DNA from: Pararhizobium sp. A13
Lineage (GTDB): Bacteria; Pseudomonadota; Alphaproteobacteria; Rhizobiales; Rhizobiaceae
Length of the DNA stretch: 64,000 nucleotides
Assembly: GCF_040126305.1 (NCBI RefSeq)
Contig: NZ_CP149510.1
Coordinates: forward strand, 1,561,001-1,625,000
Direction: 5' to 3'
Positions 26,169-35,262 of the stretch are shown here, piece by piece (position 1 is the stretch's first letter; each line of letters opens with the position of its first letter). A program made the position numbers and the translations under genes. The notes under the pieces were generated by a model that saw only the letters and a list, made by a program, of their open reading frames with translations, ran no database searches and was not told where the DNA came from.

Positions 26169-27320
26169 TTGCAGTTGAGCAATCGCGAACGGAACGAACC
26201 GCCCTCTGAGCCGCGTCTTTTCGGCCGCCCGGCCCATGAACGCTCGGCGCTTGTCGGGCCGATAGCGGCCGCGCGCTGGCTGCTGGTCTTCGTGCTGCTC
26301 GCTGGCGTCTATTTCTTCCATGGTTTTCTGGTGCCGGTGCTCGCAGCACTTGTCATCGGTTTTGCCAGCTGGCCGATATACCGCAGGCTCCTGGCCGCGA
26401 TCGGCGGCAACCGGACGCTTGGAGCGACCATTGCCATCATTGCCGTGATTTCCTTCATCGTTGCACCGATCTCGCTCGCCGCCGTCTATGCCGTCGATGA
26501 AGTTCGCGACTGGGTGGCCTGGACCATCGCGACCAACAAATTCGGCGCGCCTGTGCCGGTGTGGCTGACGCAGATTCCCGGCCTCGGCGTCTGGCTTGGC
26601 GCTCAATGGGCGAAATATGTCGGCCATCCCGGCGCGATCGGCGAATTGGTGCAGCTCGTCAGCGGTTCGAATATCGGCAACATCTACCGCGGTGTGCTCG
26701 TCGTCGGCGCTTCCGCCTTCCAATCGTTCCTGACGCTGCTTTTCATGCTCATCACGCTGTTTTTCGTCTATCGCGACGGTGAGAAACTGGTTGCCCAGCT
26801 TGACCGTCTCGGCGAACGTATCCTGCCGATGCGGTGGGAGCGCGTCTCGCGCATCGTGCCGCTGACCATCAGTTCGACCGTCACCGGCATGGGCGTCATC
26901 GCCATCGGCGAAGGCATCGTGCTCGGCGTCGCCTATTGGATGGCGGGCGTTCCGTCTCCGGTGACGCTTGGTATCATCACCGGCATCATGGCGCTGGTCC
27001 CCGGCGGCGCGCCGCTCTGTTTCACCCTGGTGTCGGTTTATCTTTTCTCCAGCGGCTCGCCAGTTGCCGCCGTCGCCCTGTTTGCCTGGGGAACCATCGA
27101 GCTGTTCATCGTCGACAAGACCCTGCGCCCGAGGCTCGTCGGCGGCCCGATCAGCCTCCCCTTCCTGCCGACCTTTTTCGGCCTCGTCGGTGGCGTCAAG
27201 ACCATGGGTTTCCTCGGGCTCTTCGTCGGGCCGGTGCTGATGGCGCTTTTGGTGGCGATCTGGCGGGAATGGTTGCGCGAGGTGACGGACCAGCCGCCGC
27301 CAAGCCCGATCATCAAATAG
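26169..27320 (+). CDS. AI-2E family transporter (putative permease)
   Basis: This 383-residue membrane protein has about seven to eight helices and the family C-terminal pattern PGGAPLCFTLVSVYLFSSG ... GLVGGVKTMGFLGLFVGPVL. The family (AI-2E/TqsA, PerM) includes autoinducer exporters and Na+/H+ antiporters, so function is open. TTG 26169 has GGAGG exactly eight bases upstream; GTG 26154 lies partly within that ribosome binding site and is less likely. Confidence 0.85.
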   Translation: MQLSNRERNEPPSEPRLFGRPAHERSALVGPIAAARWLLVFVLLAGVYFFHGFLVPVLAALVIGFASWPIYRRLLAAIGGNRTLGATIAIIAVISFIVAPISLAAVYAVDEVRDWVAWTIATNKFGAPVPVWLTQIPGLGVWLGAQWAKYVGHPGAIGELVQLVSGSNIGNIYRGVLVVGASAFQSFLTLLFMLITLFFVYRDGEKLVAQLDRLGERILPMRWERVSRIVPLTISSTVTGMGVIAIGEGIVLGVAYWMAGVPSPVTLGIITGIMALVPGGAPLCFTLVSVYLFSSGSPVAAVALFAWGTIELFIVDKTLRPRLVGGPISLPFLPTFFGLVGGVKTMGFLGLFVGPVLMALLVAIWREWLREVTDQPPPSPIIK

Positions 27321-27495
27321 GGACGATCGCATCGCCGGGTTGACGGTGATTTCCCCCTTTCTTGGCGAAACTCTATCCGAACATGAGGGGGAATTGCTGC
27401 GTGATCTCCGCGCTCCGTTGCGCTAATGATTGCGTGCGCCTTGCGGCCGCTTGCCGCCCGTCAGGGCTGATCCATTCGAGAGTCCAGGAAATCCG

Positions 27496-28323
27496 ATGAA
27501 CCGCACTTACTACGCCCCCACGGGCGGCGCTCCGCCGCAGACGCAGTTGCTTACCGATCGCGCCGTCTTCACCGAGGCCTATGCCATCATCCCCAAGGGC
27601 GTGATGATGGATATCGTCGCCAGTTACCTGCCCTATTGGGACAGCACCCGGGCGTGGGTTCTGTCGCGGCCGCTCTCCGGTTTTTCCGAGACCTTCTCGC
27701 AAAGCATCATGGAAGTGGGGCCGGGGGGCGGCAGCGACCGGCCGGAACCGGATACGGGCGCCGAGGGCGTTCTGTTCGTCGTGGAGGGTGAGCTGACCGT
27801 GACGCTGGACGGCAAGGTTCATCAGATGTCACCCGGCGGTTACGCTTTCATTCCGCCGGCAAGCGCCTGGTCGGTGCGCAACACCGGCGACAAGCCCGTG
27901 CGGTTCCATTGGATACGTAAGATCTACGAGGCCGTCGATGGTCTCGACGTGCCGCCTGCGTTGTTCCTCAACGAAGCGGATATCACGCCGGCCCCGATGC
28001 CGGGCACCGACGGAAAATGGGCGACGACGCGCTTCGTCGATACCGCGGATCTGCGCCACGACATGCATGTGACGATCGTCACCTTCGAACCGGGCGCGGT
28101 GATCCCCTTTGCCGAAACCCATGTCATGGAGCATGGCCTCTACGTGCTGGAAGGCAAGGCCGTCTACCGGCTCAATCAGGATTGGGTCGAGGTCGAGGCC
28201 GGGGATTATATGTGGCTGCGCGCCTTCTGCCCGCAGGCCTGTTATGCGGGCGGTCCCGGTAAATTCCGCTACCTGCTCTACAAGGATGTCAACCGCCACA
28301 TGAAACTCAGGCCGCGGGCCTGA
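27496..28323 (+). CDS. allE: (S)-ureidoglycine aminohydrolase
   Basis: This 275-residue bicupin belongs to the YlbA/UGHY family. The two cupin halves carry the metal-site patterns, most clearly in the second half: FAETHVMEHGLYVLEGKAVYRLN. The enzyme converts (S)-ureidoglycine to (S)-ureidoglycolate with release of ammonia in purine (allantoin) breakdown. ATG 27496 follows AGGAA. No other allantoin genes are next to it. The family call is firm; the reaction is inferred from family membership. Confidence 0.88.
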   Translation: MNRTYYAPTGGAPPQTQLLTDRAVFTEAYAIIPKGVMMDIVASYLPYWDSTRAWVLSRPLSGFSETFSQSIMEVGPGGGSDRPEPDTGAEGVLFVVEGELTVTLDGKVHQMSPGGYAFIPPASAWSVRNTGDKPVRFHWIRKIYEAVDGLDVPPALFLNEADITPAPMPGTDGKWATTRFVDTADLRHDMHVTIVTFEPGAVIPFAETHVMEHGLYVLEGKAVYRLNQDWVEVEAGDYMWLRAFCPQACYAGGPGKFRYLLYKDVNRHMKLRPRA

Positions 28324-28351
28324 GCGCTCGGCGTTTACCTGCCGGAGCGCC

Positions 28352-28540
28352 TCAGGCAAGACCGGCAGGGATCGCCGGGATGGGGCGGTTGCTGCCATAG
28401 TCGCGCTGATGTGCGATGTGGCCGCGAACACGGCGCGGAGCGGCGTTGATCTCGATGACCGGTGGCTCGAAAGCGCCGTCGGCATAAGTGCCGGTGTCTG
28501 CCGTGTCGTCGCACTTGGCCTTGAGCAGATTGAAGATCAT
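28352..28540 (-). CDS. Small hypothetical protein (62 aa)
   Basis: The ATG at 28540 (MIFNLLKAKCDD) has GGAGG eight or so bases upstream and opens a 62-residue frame with a proline-rich C-terminus. No domain is recognised. The N-terminal MIFNLLKAK resembles short conserved rhizobial proteins of unknown role. An upstream in-frame start at 28624 lacks a site. Confidence 0.55.
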   Translation of the reverse strand: MIFNLLKAKCDDTADTGTYADGAFEPPVIEINAAPRRVRGHIAHQRDYGSNRPIPAIPAGLA

Positions 28541-28739
28541 CTGAGTCCTCCCGGGTTTCGCGTCAACGGCCGATCCGCTGAAGTCCCACGCTGCTAACCG
28601 GAAAATAGTTAAAAAATTAACCATGTTTGCCGGAGAAGATCTGCAGCGCAGTTACCCGCATGACGGGAGAGAGTCATACGGGGTAGGTGTGACATCCTTG
28701 CGTCGGAGGTTTGTCATGCCGCAGGTTCATCGCGGCAGC

Positions 28740-28901
28740 TCAGTTCAGCGGCCGGGAAACCAGTTCTTCATTCAGTATTCTGAATGCTTCATCGAGCGCA
28801 TCGACGAGAACGTCCGTCAGCCTGTCGGCGTTGTCTTCCTGCAGGAACAGCGCGATTGCTGCGTCCTGCGGGAGGGTCGAGTGTTCGATCGTGTTCGACA
28901 T
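28740..28901 (-). CDS. Small acidic hypothetical protein (53 aa)
   Basis: This short gene starts MSNTIEHSTLPQDA and ends RPLN. AAGGA lies seven bases before the ATG at 28901. The product has an acidic helical character (LTDVLVDALDEAFRILNEEL). No family is recognised; similar small helical proteins occur in rhizobia. Support is the ribosome binding site and the protein-like composition. Confidence 0.5.
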   Translation of the reverse strand: MSNTIEHSTLPQDAAIALFLQEDNADRLTDVLVDALDEAFRILNEELVSRPLN

Positions 28902-29303
28902 GTCATTGTCCTTCGCTGTCCGGCTTCATGCCGGGGAAAGGGCAAGGTATGCCGCGTCGCTTGCGCCGGGCTTGAACAACGGGTTTGCATCTGGTGTCAA
29001 AGGCAGTGCTGTTCATGCCATGAACACCGCAGAAGCATCGGTCGTATGAGGGCACAGTGCGGCGAGACACCGAGCCGATCCACATTGCCGAGATCGCGTC
29101 TTCCCTTGTTCGAGGGGCTGAGGACAAGGGTGATTTGCCTCGAGTTCGGTGCATTGACAATGCGGCGATGAAGAAGATCGATCTCGATCGCCAAGCGGCT
29201 GCCATGCTATAATGAATATCTAAATTAGAAATAAATAATTAACAGCATTGTCACCCGGCCCGAGCATGGGACTAAGCCGTGGACTGGAACCAAGGAGGTG
29301 ACC
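28902..29303. other. Intergenic region before the truncated haemoglobin gene
   Basis: About 400 bases. Several short open frames exist on both strands, but none has a convincing start or protein-like composition. A TTGACA near 29154 could be a -35 element for the haemoglobin gene, without a clear -10. Nothing else is seen. Confidence 0.5.
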
Positions 29304-29837
29304 ATGACACAGGCTGTTTCGACTTTTATCACAAGACGAAGTGTGGTCGCAGGCCCAACGCTGGCCGCCGCTTCCGTCGCTGTTTTGGCAGGGACGGATA
29401 ATTTGCGGGCCAACCAATCCATGCCTGAGAAAAGTCTGTACGAGCGTCTGGGCGGCGTCTTCGCTATTGCGGCGGTGGTGGATCACTTCAGCGACGCCGT
29501 CGTGAAAAACCCCGTCGTCGGCCAACAGTCCAAGAACCCGCAGCTGCGGGAATGGCACACCAAGAACCTGGAAAGGTTGCCCGGTCTGAAGTTCATGCGG
29601 ACGCTGTGGGTCTGCGACGTTTCGGGTGGGCCCTTCCAGTTCACGGCCACCAAGCCCGGCACGACGCCGCTCGGTCTTGAGGAGGCCCACCGCGATCTCC
29701 GAATCTCCTCCGAAGAATTCGATGAGGTGGCAGCGGAACTCGCGCGGACCCTGGACTTCTTCAAGGTCCCGAAACGCGAGAAGGATGAAGTCCTGGCAGC
29801 CTTCGCGGCCCACAAAGACGAGGTCACCGCCGGCTAG
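29304..29837 (+). CDS. Exported group 1 truncated haemoglobin-like protein
   Basis: This 177-residue protein has a twin-arginine-like leader (FITRRSVVAG, then an alanine/valine-rich run to about residue 32), followed by a truncated-haemoglobin domain: SLYERLGGVFAIAAVVDHF at the start and LEEAHRDLRIS, which holds the probable proximal His. Truncated haemoglobins bind haem, O2 or NO and are usually cytoplasmic; a Tat leader would place this one in the periplasm with haem loaded beforehand. AAGGAGG five bases before ATG 29304 sets the start. It is monocistronic. Confidence 0.85.
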   Translation: MTQAVSTFITRRSVVAGPTLAAASVAVLAGTDNLRANQSMPEKSLYERLGGVFAIAAVVDHFSDAVVKNPVVGQQSKNPQLREWHTKNLERLPGLKFMRTLWVCDVSGGPFQFTATKPGTTPLGLEEAHRDLRISSEEFDEVAAELARTLDFFKVPKREKDEVLAAFAAHKDEVTAG

Positions 29838-30079
29838 GTCGCGACCGCTAGGCGCGCCTGAAACAGCAAGTGTGGCTTCCCGCACAACTGCCGATGGTGG
29901 GGAGGTGGGCAAGCGACCCCGGGGCGGGGACCTTGCGTCCCGTAGCGGAAACGCTTTTTCGGAACTAAACGTAGGGAAGGTGGATCATCTACTCGGTTCC
30001 TCTCGGTGGACCTCATAGGGTACCTCGGGGAACGCCAATGCCTTGCAATCGTTGAGAAATAGGCTTCTCGGATGGAAAC

Positions 30080-30155
30080 TGGTGCCGCTTGCAGGACTCG
30101 AACCTGCGACCCCATCATTACGAATGATGTGCTCTACCACCTGAGCTAAAGCGGC
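30080..30155 (-). tRNA. tRNA-Thr (anticodon CGT)
   Basis: On the minus strand the sequence folds as a full cloverleaf: acceptor GCCGCTT pairing with AAGCGGC, D-loop AGCTCAGGTGGTAGAGC, anticodon loop TTCGTAA, T-loop GTTCGAGTC, then discriminator A and encoded CCA. The anticodon CGT decodes ACG threonine codons. Confidence 0.96.
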
Positions 30156-30278
30156 CCGCAAACGTTCCGCGATGCAGCGGAGCGATGTGTGAGGGGCTGA
30201 TACCTGCAAACCGATGGGATTTCAAGCCATCAGTTTGCAGAACCGGAAAAAACCTCGGGACGACGGAACGGCGCTGTT

Positions 30279-31238
30279 TTAGAGCGACAGTCTCTGGCGC
30301 GCCTCGTCATATTCGCGCGCAAGCCGATCGACCAAAGAAGTGACGGGCACGATCTCGGTGACGGCGCCGATGCCTTGGCCACAGCCCCAGATATCCTTCC
30401 AGGCCTTGGCGCCGGCCGTTGCGGTCTCGAAGTCCATCTTGGAAGGATCGGCCTCCGGCAGTTGCTCCGGATCCATGCCGGCGGCAATGATCGAGGGTTT
30501 TAGATAATTGCCATGGATACCGGTGAAATAGTTGGAATAGAGGATATCGCCCGCACTGCTGTCGACGATCATCTGTTTATAGGCGTCGCTGGCGCGCGCT
30601 TCGGTGGTGGCGATGAAGGACGAGCCGATATAGGCCATGTCGGCGCCCATCGCCTGTGCGGCAAGCACAGCGCCACCGGTGGAAATGGCGCCCGAGAGCA
30701 GAAGCGGCCCGTCGAACCATGTGCGGATTTCCTGGATGAGGGCGAAGGGAGAGAGCGTTCCGGCATGGCCGCCGGCGCCGGCGGCAACTGCGATCAATCC
30801 GTCGGCGCCCTTGCGGATCGCGGAATTGGCGTGTCGATTGTTGATGACGTCGTGCAGCACGATGCCACCGTAGGAATGGATCGCCGCATTGACCTCGGGA
30901 ACGGCGCCGAGCGACGAAATGACGATCGGGACCTTGTATTTGACGCAGAGCATCAGATCGTGCTCGAGCCGCTTGTTGGACTTGTGGACGATCTGATTGA
31001 CGGCGAAGGGTGCGGCCGGGCTGCTGGGATTGCGGGCGTTGTGGGCAGTCAGCTCTTCGGTGATCTCGGCCAGCCACTCATCCAGCTGTGCTTCCGGCCG
31101 GGCATTGAGCGCCGGAAACGAGCCGACGACGCCTGCCTTGCACTGGGCGATCGTCAGCGCCGGATGCGAGATGATGAACAGGGGGGCTGCGACGACGGGC
31201 AGCCGCGTGGTGCCGTTGAGAATGGCTGGCAATGACAA
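30279..31238 (-). CDS. Nitronate monooxygenase-family flavoprotein
   Basis: This 319-residue TIM-barrel protein is of the NMO (2-nitropropane dioxygenase-like) family: N-terminal LPVVAAPLFIIS, central GADGLIAVAAGAGGHAG and MGADMAYIGSSFIAT (FMN phosphate binding). NMO enzymes oxidise alkyl nitronates; many relatives are uncharacterised. The upstream region carries a CGTAAACGT site like that of fadD, which hints at co-regulation with fatty-acid or branched-chain catabolism. Confidence 0.88.
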   Translation of the reverse strand: MSLPAILNGTTRLPVVAAPLFIISHPALTIAQCKAGVVGSFPALNARPEAQLDEWLAEITEELTAHNARNPSSPAAPFAVNQIVHKSNKRLEHDLMLCVKYKVPIVISSLGAVPEVNAAIHSYGGIVLHDVINNRHANSAIRKGADGLIAVAAGAGGHAGTLSPFALIQEIRTWFDGPLLLSGAISTGGAVLAAQAMGADMAYIGSSFIATTEARASDAYKQMIVDSSAGDILYSNYFTGIHGNYLKPSIIAAGMDPEQLPEADPSKMDFETATAGAKAWKDIWGCGQGIGAVTEIVPVTSLVDRLAREYDEARQRLSL

Positions 31239-31632
31239 GAATTCGCTCCCGTTTCAATTTTTGACGTTTCCGTAAACGTAAGAACTTTATCAGCGTCGTT
31301 GGATTTTGCAAAGGGTGCTTAAGTCGCGTCGGCGCGGCAAATCGGGTAAAATCCTCTATGTTTTCCCCGGCGCCGGCCGTCAGTTTTGACGTGCGAGGCT
31401 TGCAGATCGCGGCGCCAACCGTTACCCAATTGTTAACACATCCAAAAGCGCGTCGGGTTCACCGGAACGATGGCCGCGATGACGGATGTTTGTGGAACCG
31501 GAGCGCTGCCGTATCGCAACGTTTTTGGGCAATGTTGGTTGCATGTCTGCCCGGCTCCGGGGCTTCGGCCCCAGCGCGACATGCCCTTGCGGAGCGACCG
31601 ATACCGGTCGTCTGCATCAAGAAGGACGGACA
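31239..31632. other. Intergenic region between the NMO gene and the membrane protein gene
   Basis: About 390 bases. It contains the NMO promoter side, with TTGCAA near 31307 as a possible minus-strand -35, the operator-like site at 31267-31282, and the presumed promoter of the gene starting at 31633. No gene or RNA is recognised. Confidence 0.5.
31267..31282 (-). promoter_or_regulatory. Operator-like site upstream of the nitronate monooxygenase gene
   Basis: This site reads TTTCCGTAAACGTAAG on the plus strand and shares the nine-base CGTAAACGT core (31271-31279) with the fadD site. A wider inverted repeat, ACGTTT (31264-31269) against AAACGT (31274-31279), surrounds it. It lies 30-45 bases before the NMO start, a position that would suit repression. 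Confidence 0.45.
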
Positions 31633-32769
31633 GTGAGCGGACTGGAAACTGCCATCAGACATGCGCTGGAGCGCTCCGACCGGACGAATTCCGAAACACG
31701 CGCGCGCATCTACCAGTCGGCGCGAAACGCGCTCGAGGCGGGTCTCAGGAAGCAGGACGTGCATGATCCGAACGTGATCGCACAGCAGCGCCATCGCCTT
31801 GAAGCAATCATCCACGCCATCGAGGTGGAGGAGCGCGCAGCGCTGAAGGCTGCCTCCGTGCCGCCACCGGTCAGCATTGATACCGGCAGTGGTAGGAGCA
31901 ATGCCGCGTCGGCGGAACTCGATGACGGAATTCACATGCCGCCGGAACGGGGGCCGGCCGAAGGCGTCAGCCCCGTCGTTGATGGTGGCCTTGCCGGTCT
32001 GCGTCCCGAACGCCGTGAGGCAAGCCGCGCACCAGAGGCCGCCGCCGTCGAGCCGGTCTCCGGCAAGCGCGGCAGAGGTGTCAAGGTTGTCCCGCCAAAA
32101 CCCCGCCGCCGCAAGCGCGGCAGTTTCCTGTCCTTCGTCATGGTCGTGACGACCCTCGTCGCCGCCTTCGGAACGGCCGCTTGGTGGGTGCAAACCAGCG
32201 GACTTCTGAAATCTGCCGCAGAGCGCGATACCAGCGTCGCCAATCCGCCCTCGACGGTGCAGTCCGAGGATTTCGACGGCGCAGAAGGCCTGAAGACGCT
32301 TGGAAGCGAGTCGGGCTTCTCCGGCGACTGGGTCGAGGTTTTCAAGCCCGCCGACCAAGCCAACGTCACGGCTGGCAACCGCGCCTCGGCCGATCCGGTC
32401 AGCGACGAGAATGGGCAGCGCCTGCGCATCACCTCCGCGACGGCGGACGCGGACGGCAATGTCCTCATCGAGATTCCGGCTTCGGTGCTCGGGCAGATTT
32501 CCGGCAAGACGTCGACGGTCGCGCTCAGCGTCCAGTCGGATGCAGGCAAGCAGACCCAGTTCGCCGTCGAATGCGATTTCTCCTCGCTCGGCGATTGTGG
32601 GCGCCATCGGTTCACGGTGAACGAGGAAAAGAGCGACATGCTGTTCAAGGTGACGTTCGATCGTAGCTTGGCGCCAAGCGCACCCGGCCATATGCTGATC
32701 AACAGCGACGTGACCGGCGCCGGCAACAGCCTCAGCCTGTTCGCCGTGCGTATTCTTCCCGGGCAATAA
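31633..32769 (+). CDS. Rhizobial single-pass membrane protein of unknown function
   Basis: This protein of about 378 residues has a helical N-terminal region (about 1-70, rich in Arg/Ala/Glu), a linker, a basic stretch (KPRRRKRGS) and one transmembrane helix (about 160-185). The extracytoplasmic C-terminal part of about 190 residues looks like a beta-sandwich (NVLIEIPASVLGQISGKTSTVALSVQS) and contains two cysteines in ECDFSSLGDCG. I do not recognise a named domain, but this architecture is common in rhizobial hypothetical proteins. GTG 31633 has GAAGGA about six bases upstream. Confidence 0.65.
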   Translation: MSGLETAIRHALERSDRTNSETRARIYQSARNALEAGLRKQDVHDPNVIAQQRHRLEAIIHAIEVEERAALKAASVPPPVSIDTGSGRSNAASAELDDGIHMPPERGPAEGVSPVVDGGLAGLRPERREASRAPEAAAVEPVSGKRGRGVKVVPPKPRRRKRGSFLSFVMVVTTLVAAFGTAAWWVQTSGLLKSAAERDTSVANPPSTVQSEDFDGAEGLKTLGSESGFSGDWVEVFKPADQANVTAGNRASADPVSDENGQRLRITSATADADGNVLIEIPASVLGQISGKTSTVALSVQSDAGKQTQFAVECDFSSLGDCGRHRFTVNEEKSDMLFKVTFDRSLAPSAPGHMLINSDVTGAGNSLSLFAVRILPGQ

Positions 32770-32801
32770 TAGCTGTCGCCGTATAAAGCAGCGGCGGCGC
32801 G

Positions 32802-33683
32802 CTACTTCACAAAGCCCGGTCCGAAACCGAGAATCTTGTTGTCGATCTCACCGATCGCGCCCTCGTCCTTGCCGTCATAGTCAAGCGTCTTCAGCATATA
32901 GCGGATCAGGTTGAGGCGGGCGCGGCGCTTGTCGTTGGTGCGCACGACCGTCCACGGCGCGTGCTCGGTATGGGTTTGTACGAGCATCTGGTCGCGGGCC
33001 TCGGTGTAGAGATCCCATTTCGTCAGCGCGGCGATATCCATCGGCGAGAGCTTCCAGACCTTCAGCGGATCGTGGCGCCGGTCGTGGAACCGTTTCAACT
33101 GCATCTCGCGGCCGATATCCAGCCAGAATTTGAAGAAATGAATACCGTCGCCGGTGATCAGCTTTTCAAATCGCGGCGTCTGTTTGAGAAAATGTGCATG
33201 CTGCTCCGGCGTGCAGAAGCCCATGACCGGCTCGACGCCGCCGCGGTTGTACCAGGAGCGGTCGAACATGACGAATTCGCCGGCTGTCGGGAAATGCGTG
33301 ACATAGCGCTGGTAGTACCACTGGCCCTTCTCCGTTTCCGTCGGCTTGGTCAGCGCCACCACGCGCGCGGAGCGCGGGTTCATGTAGGATCGCGTCGCAT
33401 AGATCGCGCCGCCCTTTCCGGCGGCATCGCGGCCCTCGAAAATCGCCATCACGCGTTTGCCGGTTGCCTGCTGCCAGAACTGTACCTTGACGAGTTCGAT
33501 CTGCAGCTTTTCCAGCAGGGCGTCATAGGCATCGTCGTCGAGTTTCTTGTCGTAGGGATAGTCGCCTGAGGCCAGCGCTTGCCTGTCGATCCAATCCGGC
33601 AATTCAGGATTATCGATATCGAAAACGCGCTGTTTGCCGTTGACGACGAGTTCGACCGGCTGATTTTTCTCAATTTCTGCCAT
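32802..33683 (-). CDS. ppk2: Polyphosphate kinase 2
   Basis: This 293-residue PPK2-family protein has Walker [10 protein letters not shown] (about residue 85), the DRSWYNR Walker B-like motif and the lid-region Arg/Lys. The single-domain length fits class I PPK2, which uses polyphosphate to phosphorylate nucleoside diphosphates. It is divergent from phoR (about 130 bases between starts), at the edge of the phosphate regulon. A TGTCAT half-site lies in the gap, but a full PHO box is not clear. Confidence 0.93.
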   Translation of the reverse strand: MAEIEKNQPVELVVNGKQRVFDIDNPELPDWIDRQALASGDYPYDKKLDDDAYDALLEKLQIELVKVQFWQQATGKRVMAIFEGRDAAGKGGAIYATRSYMNPRSARVVALTKPTETEKGQWYYQRYVTHFPTAGEFVMFDRSWYNRGGVEPVMGFCTPEQHAHFLKQTPRFEKLITGDGIHFFKFWLDIGREMQLKRFHDRRHDPLKVWKLSPMDIAALTKWDLYTEARDQMLVQTHTEHAPWTVVRTNDKRRARLNLIRYMLKTLDYDGKDEGAIGEIDNKILGFGPGFVK

Positions 33684-33812
33684 GATGGTCCCGCCCCTGC
33701 TTCATTGTGCGGCCGGTCGCCGATTTCATGGGAGGAGGCCACAATTGAATTGCGAATTCAAGCATCCCGTGAAAATCATTGTCATGAACCTCCGATATCA
33801 CCGGTTGATTGC

Positions 33813-35068
33813 ATGCCGGTAAGAGAGAGTATTTTGGAAGAAACAAGAACAGTCTGGGAGCGTCTCAAGGACAGGGCCAGCGCGGAAAAGTGGATCATCG
33901 GCCTGTCGACCATCGTGACGGCCGTGCTCATTCTGTCCGGCATCCACACGGTCGCTGCGCTCCTGTTCTGGCTTGTGTGGATGGCGGCGCTTTTCAACCG
34001 TTCGGCCAACCCCACGCCGCCCGCCATGCCTGCGGTCGAACCTGTGGCCGAGGAGGCCGATCTCGGTATGCTTGCAGCCGCCTTCAACGCGCTCGACACG
34101 CCAATCCTGGTCGTCGCGCCCGATGAGACCGTGGTTCTGCAGAACCACGCGGCCGAAAAGGCCTTCGGCACCATCCCGCCGAAAACGGACCTGTCGGCGC
34201 GGGTTCGCTCGCCCGGCATTCTCGACATGGTCCGCGAGACGATCGTCACCGGTAAGGCGAACCAGATCGAGCATTCCGAGCGTTTCCCGTCGGAATCGGT
34301 CTATATCGTGCGCGTCGCTCCAGCCGAAATCGGATCGCCGAAGGAGCGACGATACGTTCTTTCCTATCGCGACATATCGCAGGCGCGCCGCATCGACCGG
34401 ATGCGCTCCGATTTCGTTGCCAATGCAAGCCATGAACTGAGGACGCCACTCGCCTCGCTGCGCGGTTTCATCGAAACGCTGCAGGGCCCCGCGCGCAACG
34501 ATCCCAAGGCGCACGAGAAATTCCTCGGCATCATGCACGAGCAGGCGACGCGAATGAGCCGCCTTGTCGATGATCTGCTTTCGTTGTCGCGGCTGGAACT
34601 CAAATCCCACATTGCGCCGGACGAGGCGGTCGATCTCGCGCCGCTGGTCATGTTCGGGATGCGCTGTCGCCGCTGGCCGAGGATGTCGGTGTGGAGATTT
34701 CACTGGTCGTGCCGGATGATCCGGTCGTTGTTCAGGGCGACCGCGATGAATTGACCGAGGTTTTCGAGAACCTGATCGAAAACGCCTGCAAATATGGCCA
34801 GGAGGGGAAAATGGTCGAGGTGACACTCTCCGGTGGTGGTGACGCGCCGGCCGAAGTGTCCGTCCGCGATCATGGACCGGGTATCCCGGCCGAGCACGTT
34901 CCGCGTATTACCGAACGATTCTACCGGGTTAACGTAGAGGCCAGCCGGTCGAAAAAGGGCACGGGTCTGGGACTTGCCATCGTCAAGCATATCCTCACCC
35001 GCCACCGCGCCAGATTGCTCGTCCAATCCGAAATCGGCAAGGGCACGGTGTTTACCGTGAGGTTTTGA
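33813..35068 (+). pseudogene. phoR: Phosphate regulon sensor histidine kinase PhoR, frameshifted
   Basis: The frame from 33813 encodes a membrane segment, a PAS-like region and the phosphoacceptor region ASHELRTPLASLRG. After LAPLV at 34647-34649 the reading becomes non-PhoR. The next frame then gives HVRDALSPLAEDVGVEISLVV, the N box (ENLIENACKYG) and G boxes (DHGPGIP, GTGLGLAIVKHI) to the stop at 35068. The two parts fit if one base is missing between 34648 and 34649 (GGTCAT where GGTCCAT would be in frame). As given, the kinase lacks its ATPase domain. PhoR would normally phosphorylate PhoB under phosphate starvation. The start is uncertain; TTG 33834 is an alternative. Confidence 0.88.
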
Positions 35069-35129
35069 CACAAACGCGTCGTTTAGATTGTTGCAATTAA
35101 AAAAATCATAACAATTTCAATCGCATAAG

Positions 35130-35158
35130 GTGTCACAAATGTTTCGTGAATTTGACAT
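35130..35158 (+). promoter_or_regulatory. Candidate PHO box upstream of pstS
   Basis: Three 7-base units spaced by 4 bases (GTGTCAC, GTTTCGT, TTGACAT at 35130, 35141 and 35152) show the 11-base periodicity of PhoB sites. The first and third match CTGTCAT at five of seven positions; the middle matches poorly. It lies 105 bases before pstS. PhoB control of pst is well established; this exact site is a proposal. Confidence 0.5.
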
Positions 35159-35262
35159 AAAAGGTGAGGCCATCGGGCGCTAACTAGGGCGGCCGATCGA
35201 CACGGCGAAAGCGAGCGCTGATGAAAAGCGCACCCACACAAGCCCATTCTGGGAGAATTCTG

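Noticed and set aside
28997..29194. 65-residue minus frame before the haemoglobin gene
   Set aside because: No ribosome binding site and no protein-like pattern; it lies in the likely promoter region.
33770..33800. PHO box between ppk2 and phoR
   Set aside because: Only one TGTCAT half-site is convincing; the second unit at 11 bases matches four of seven positions.
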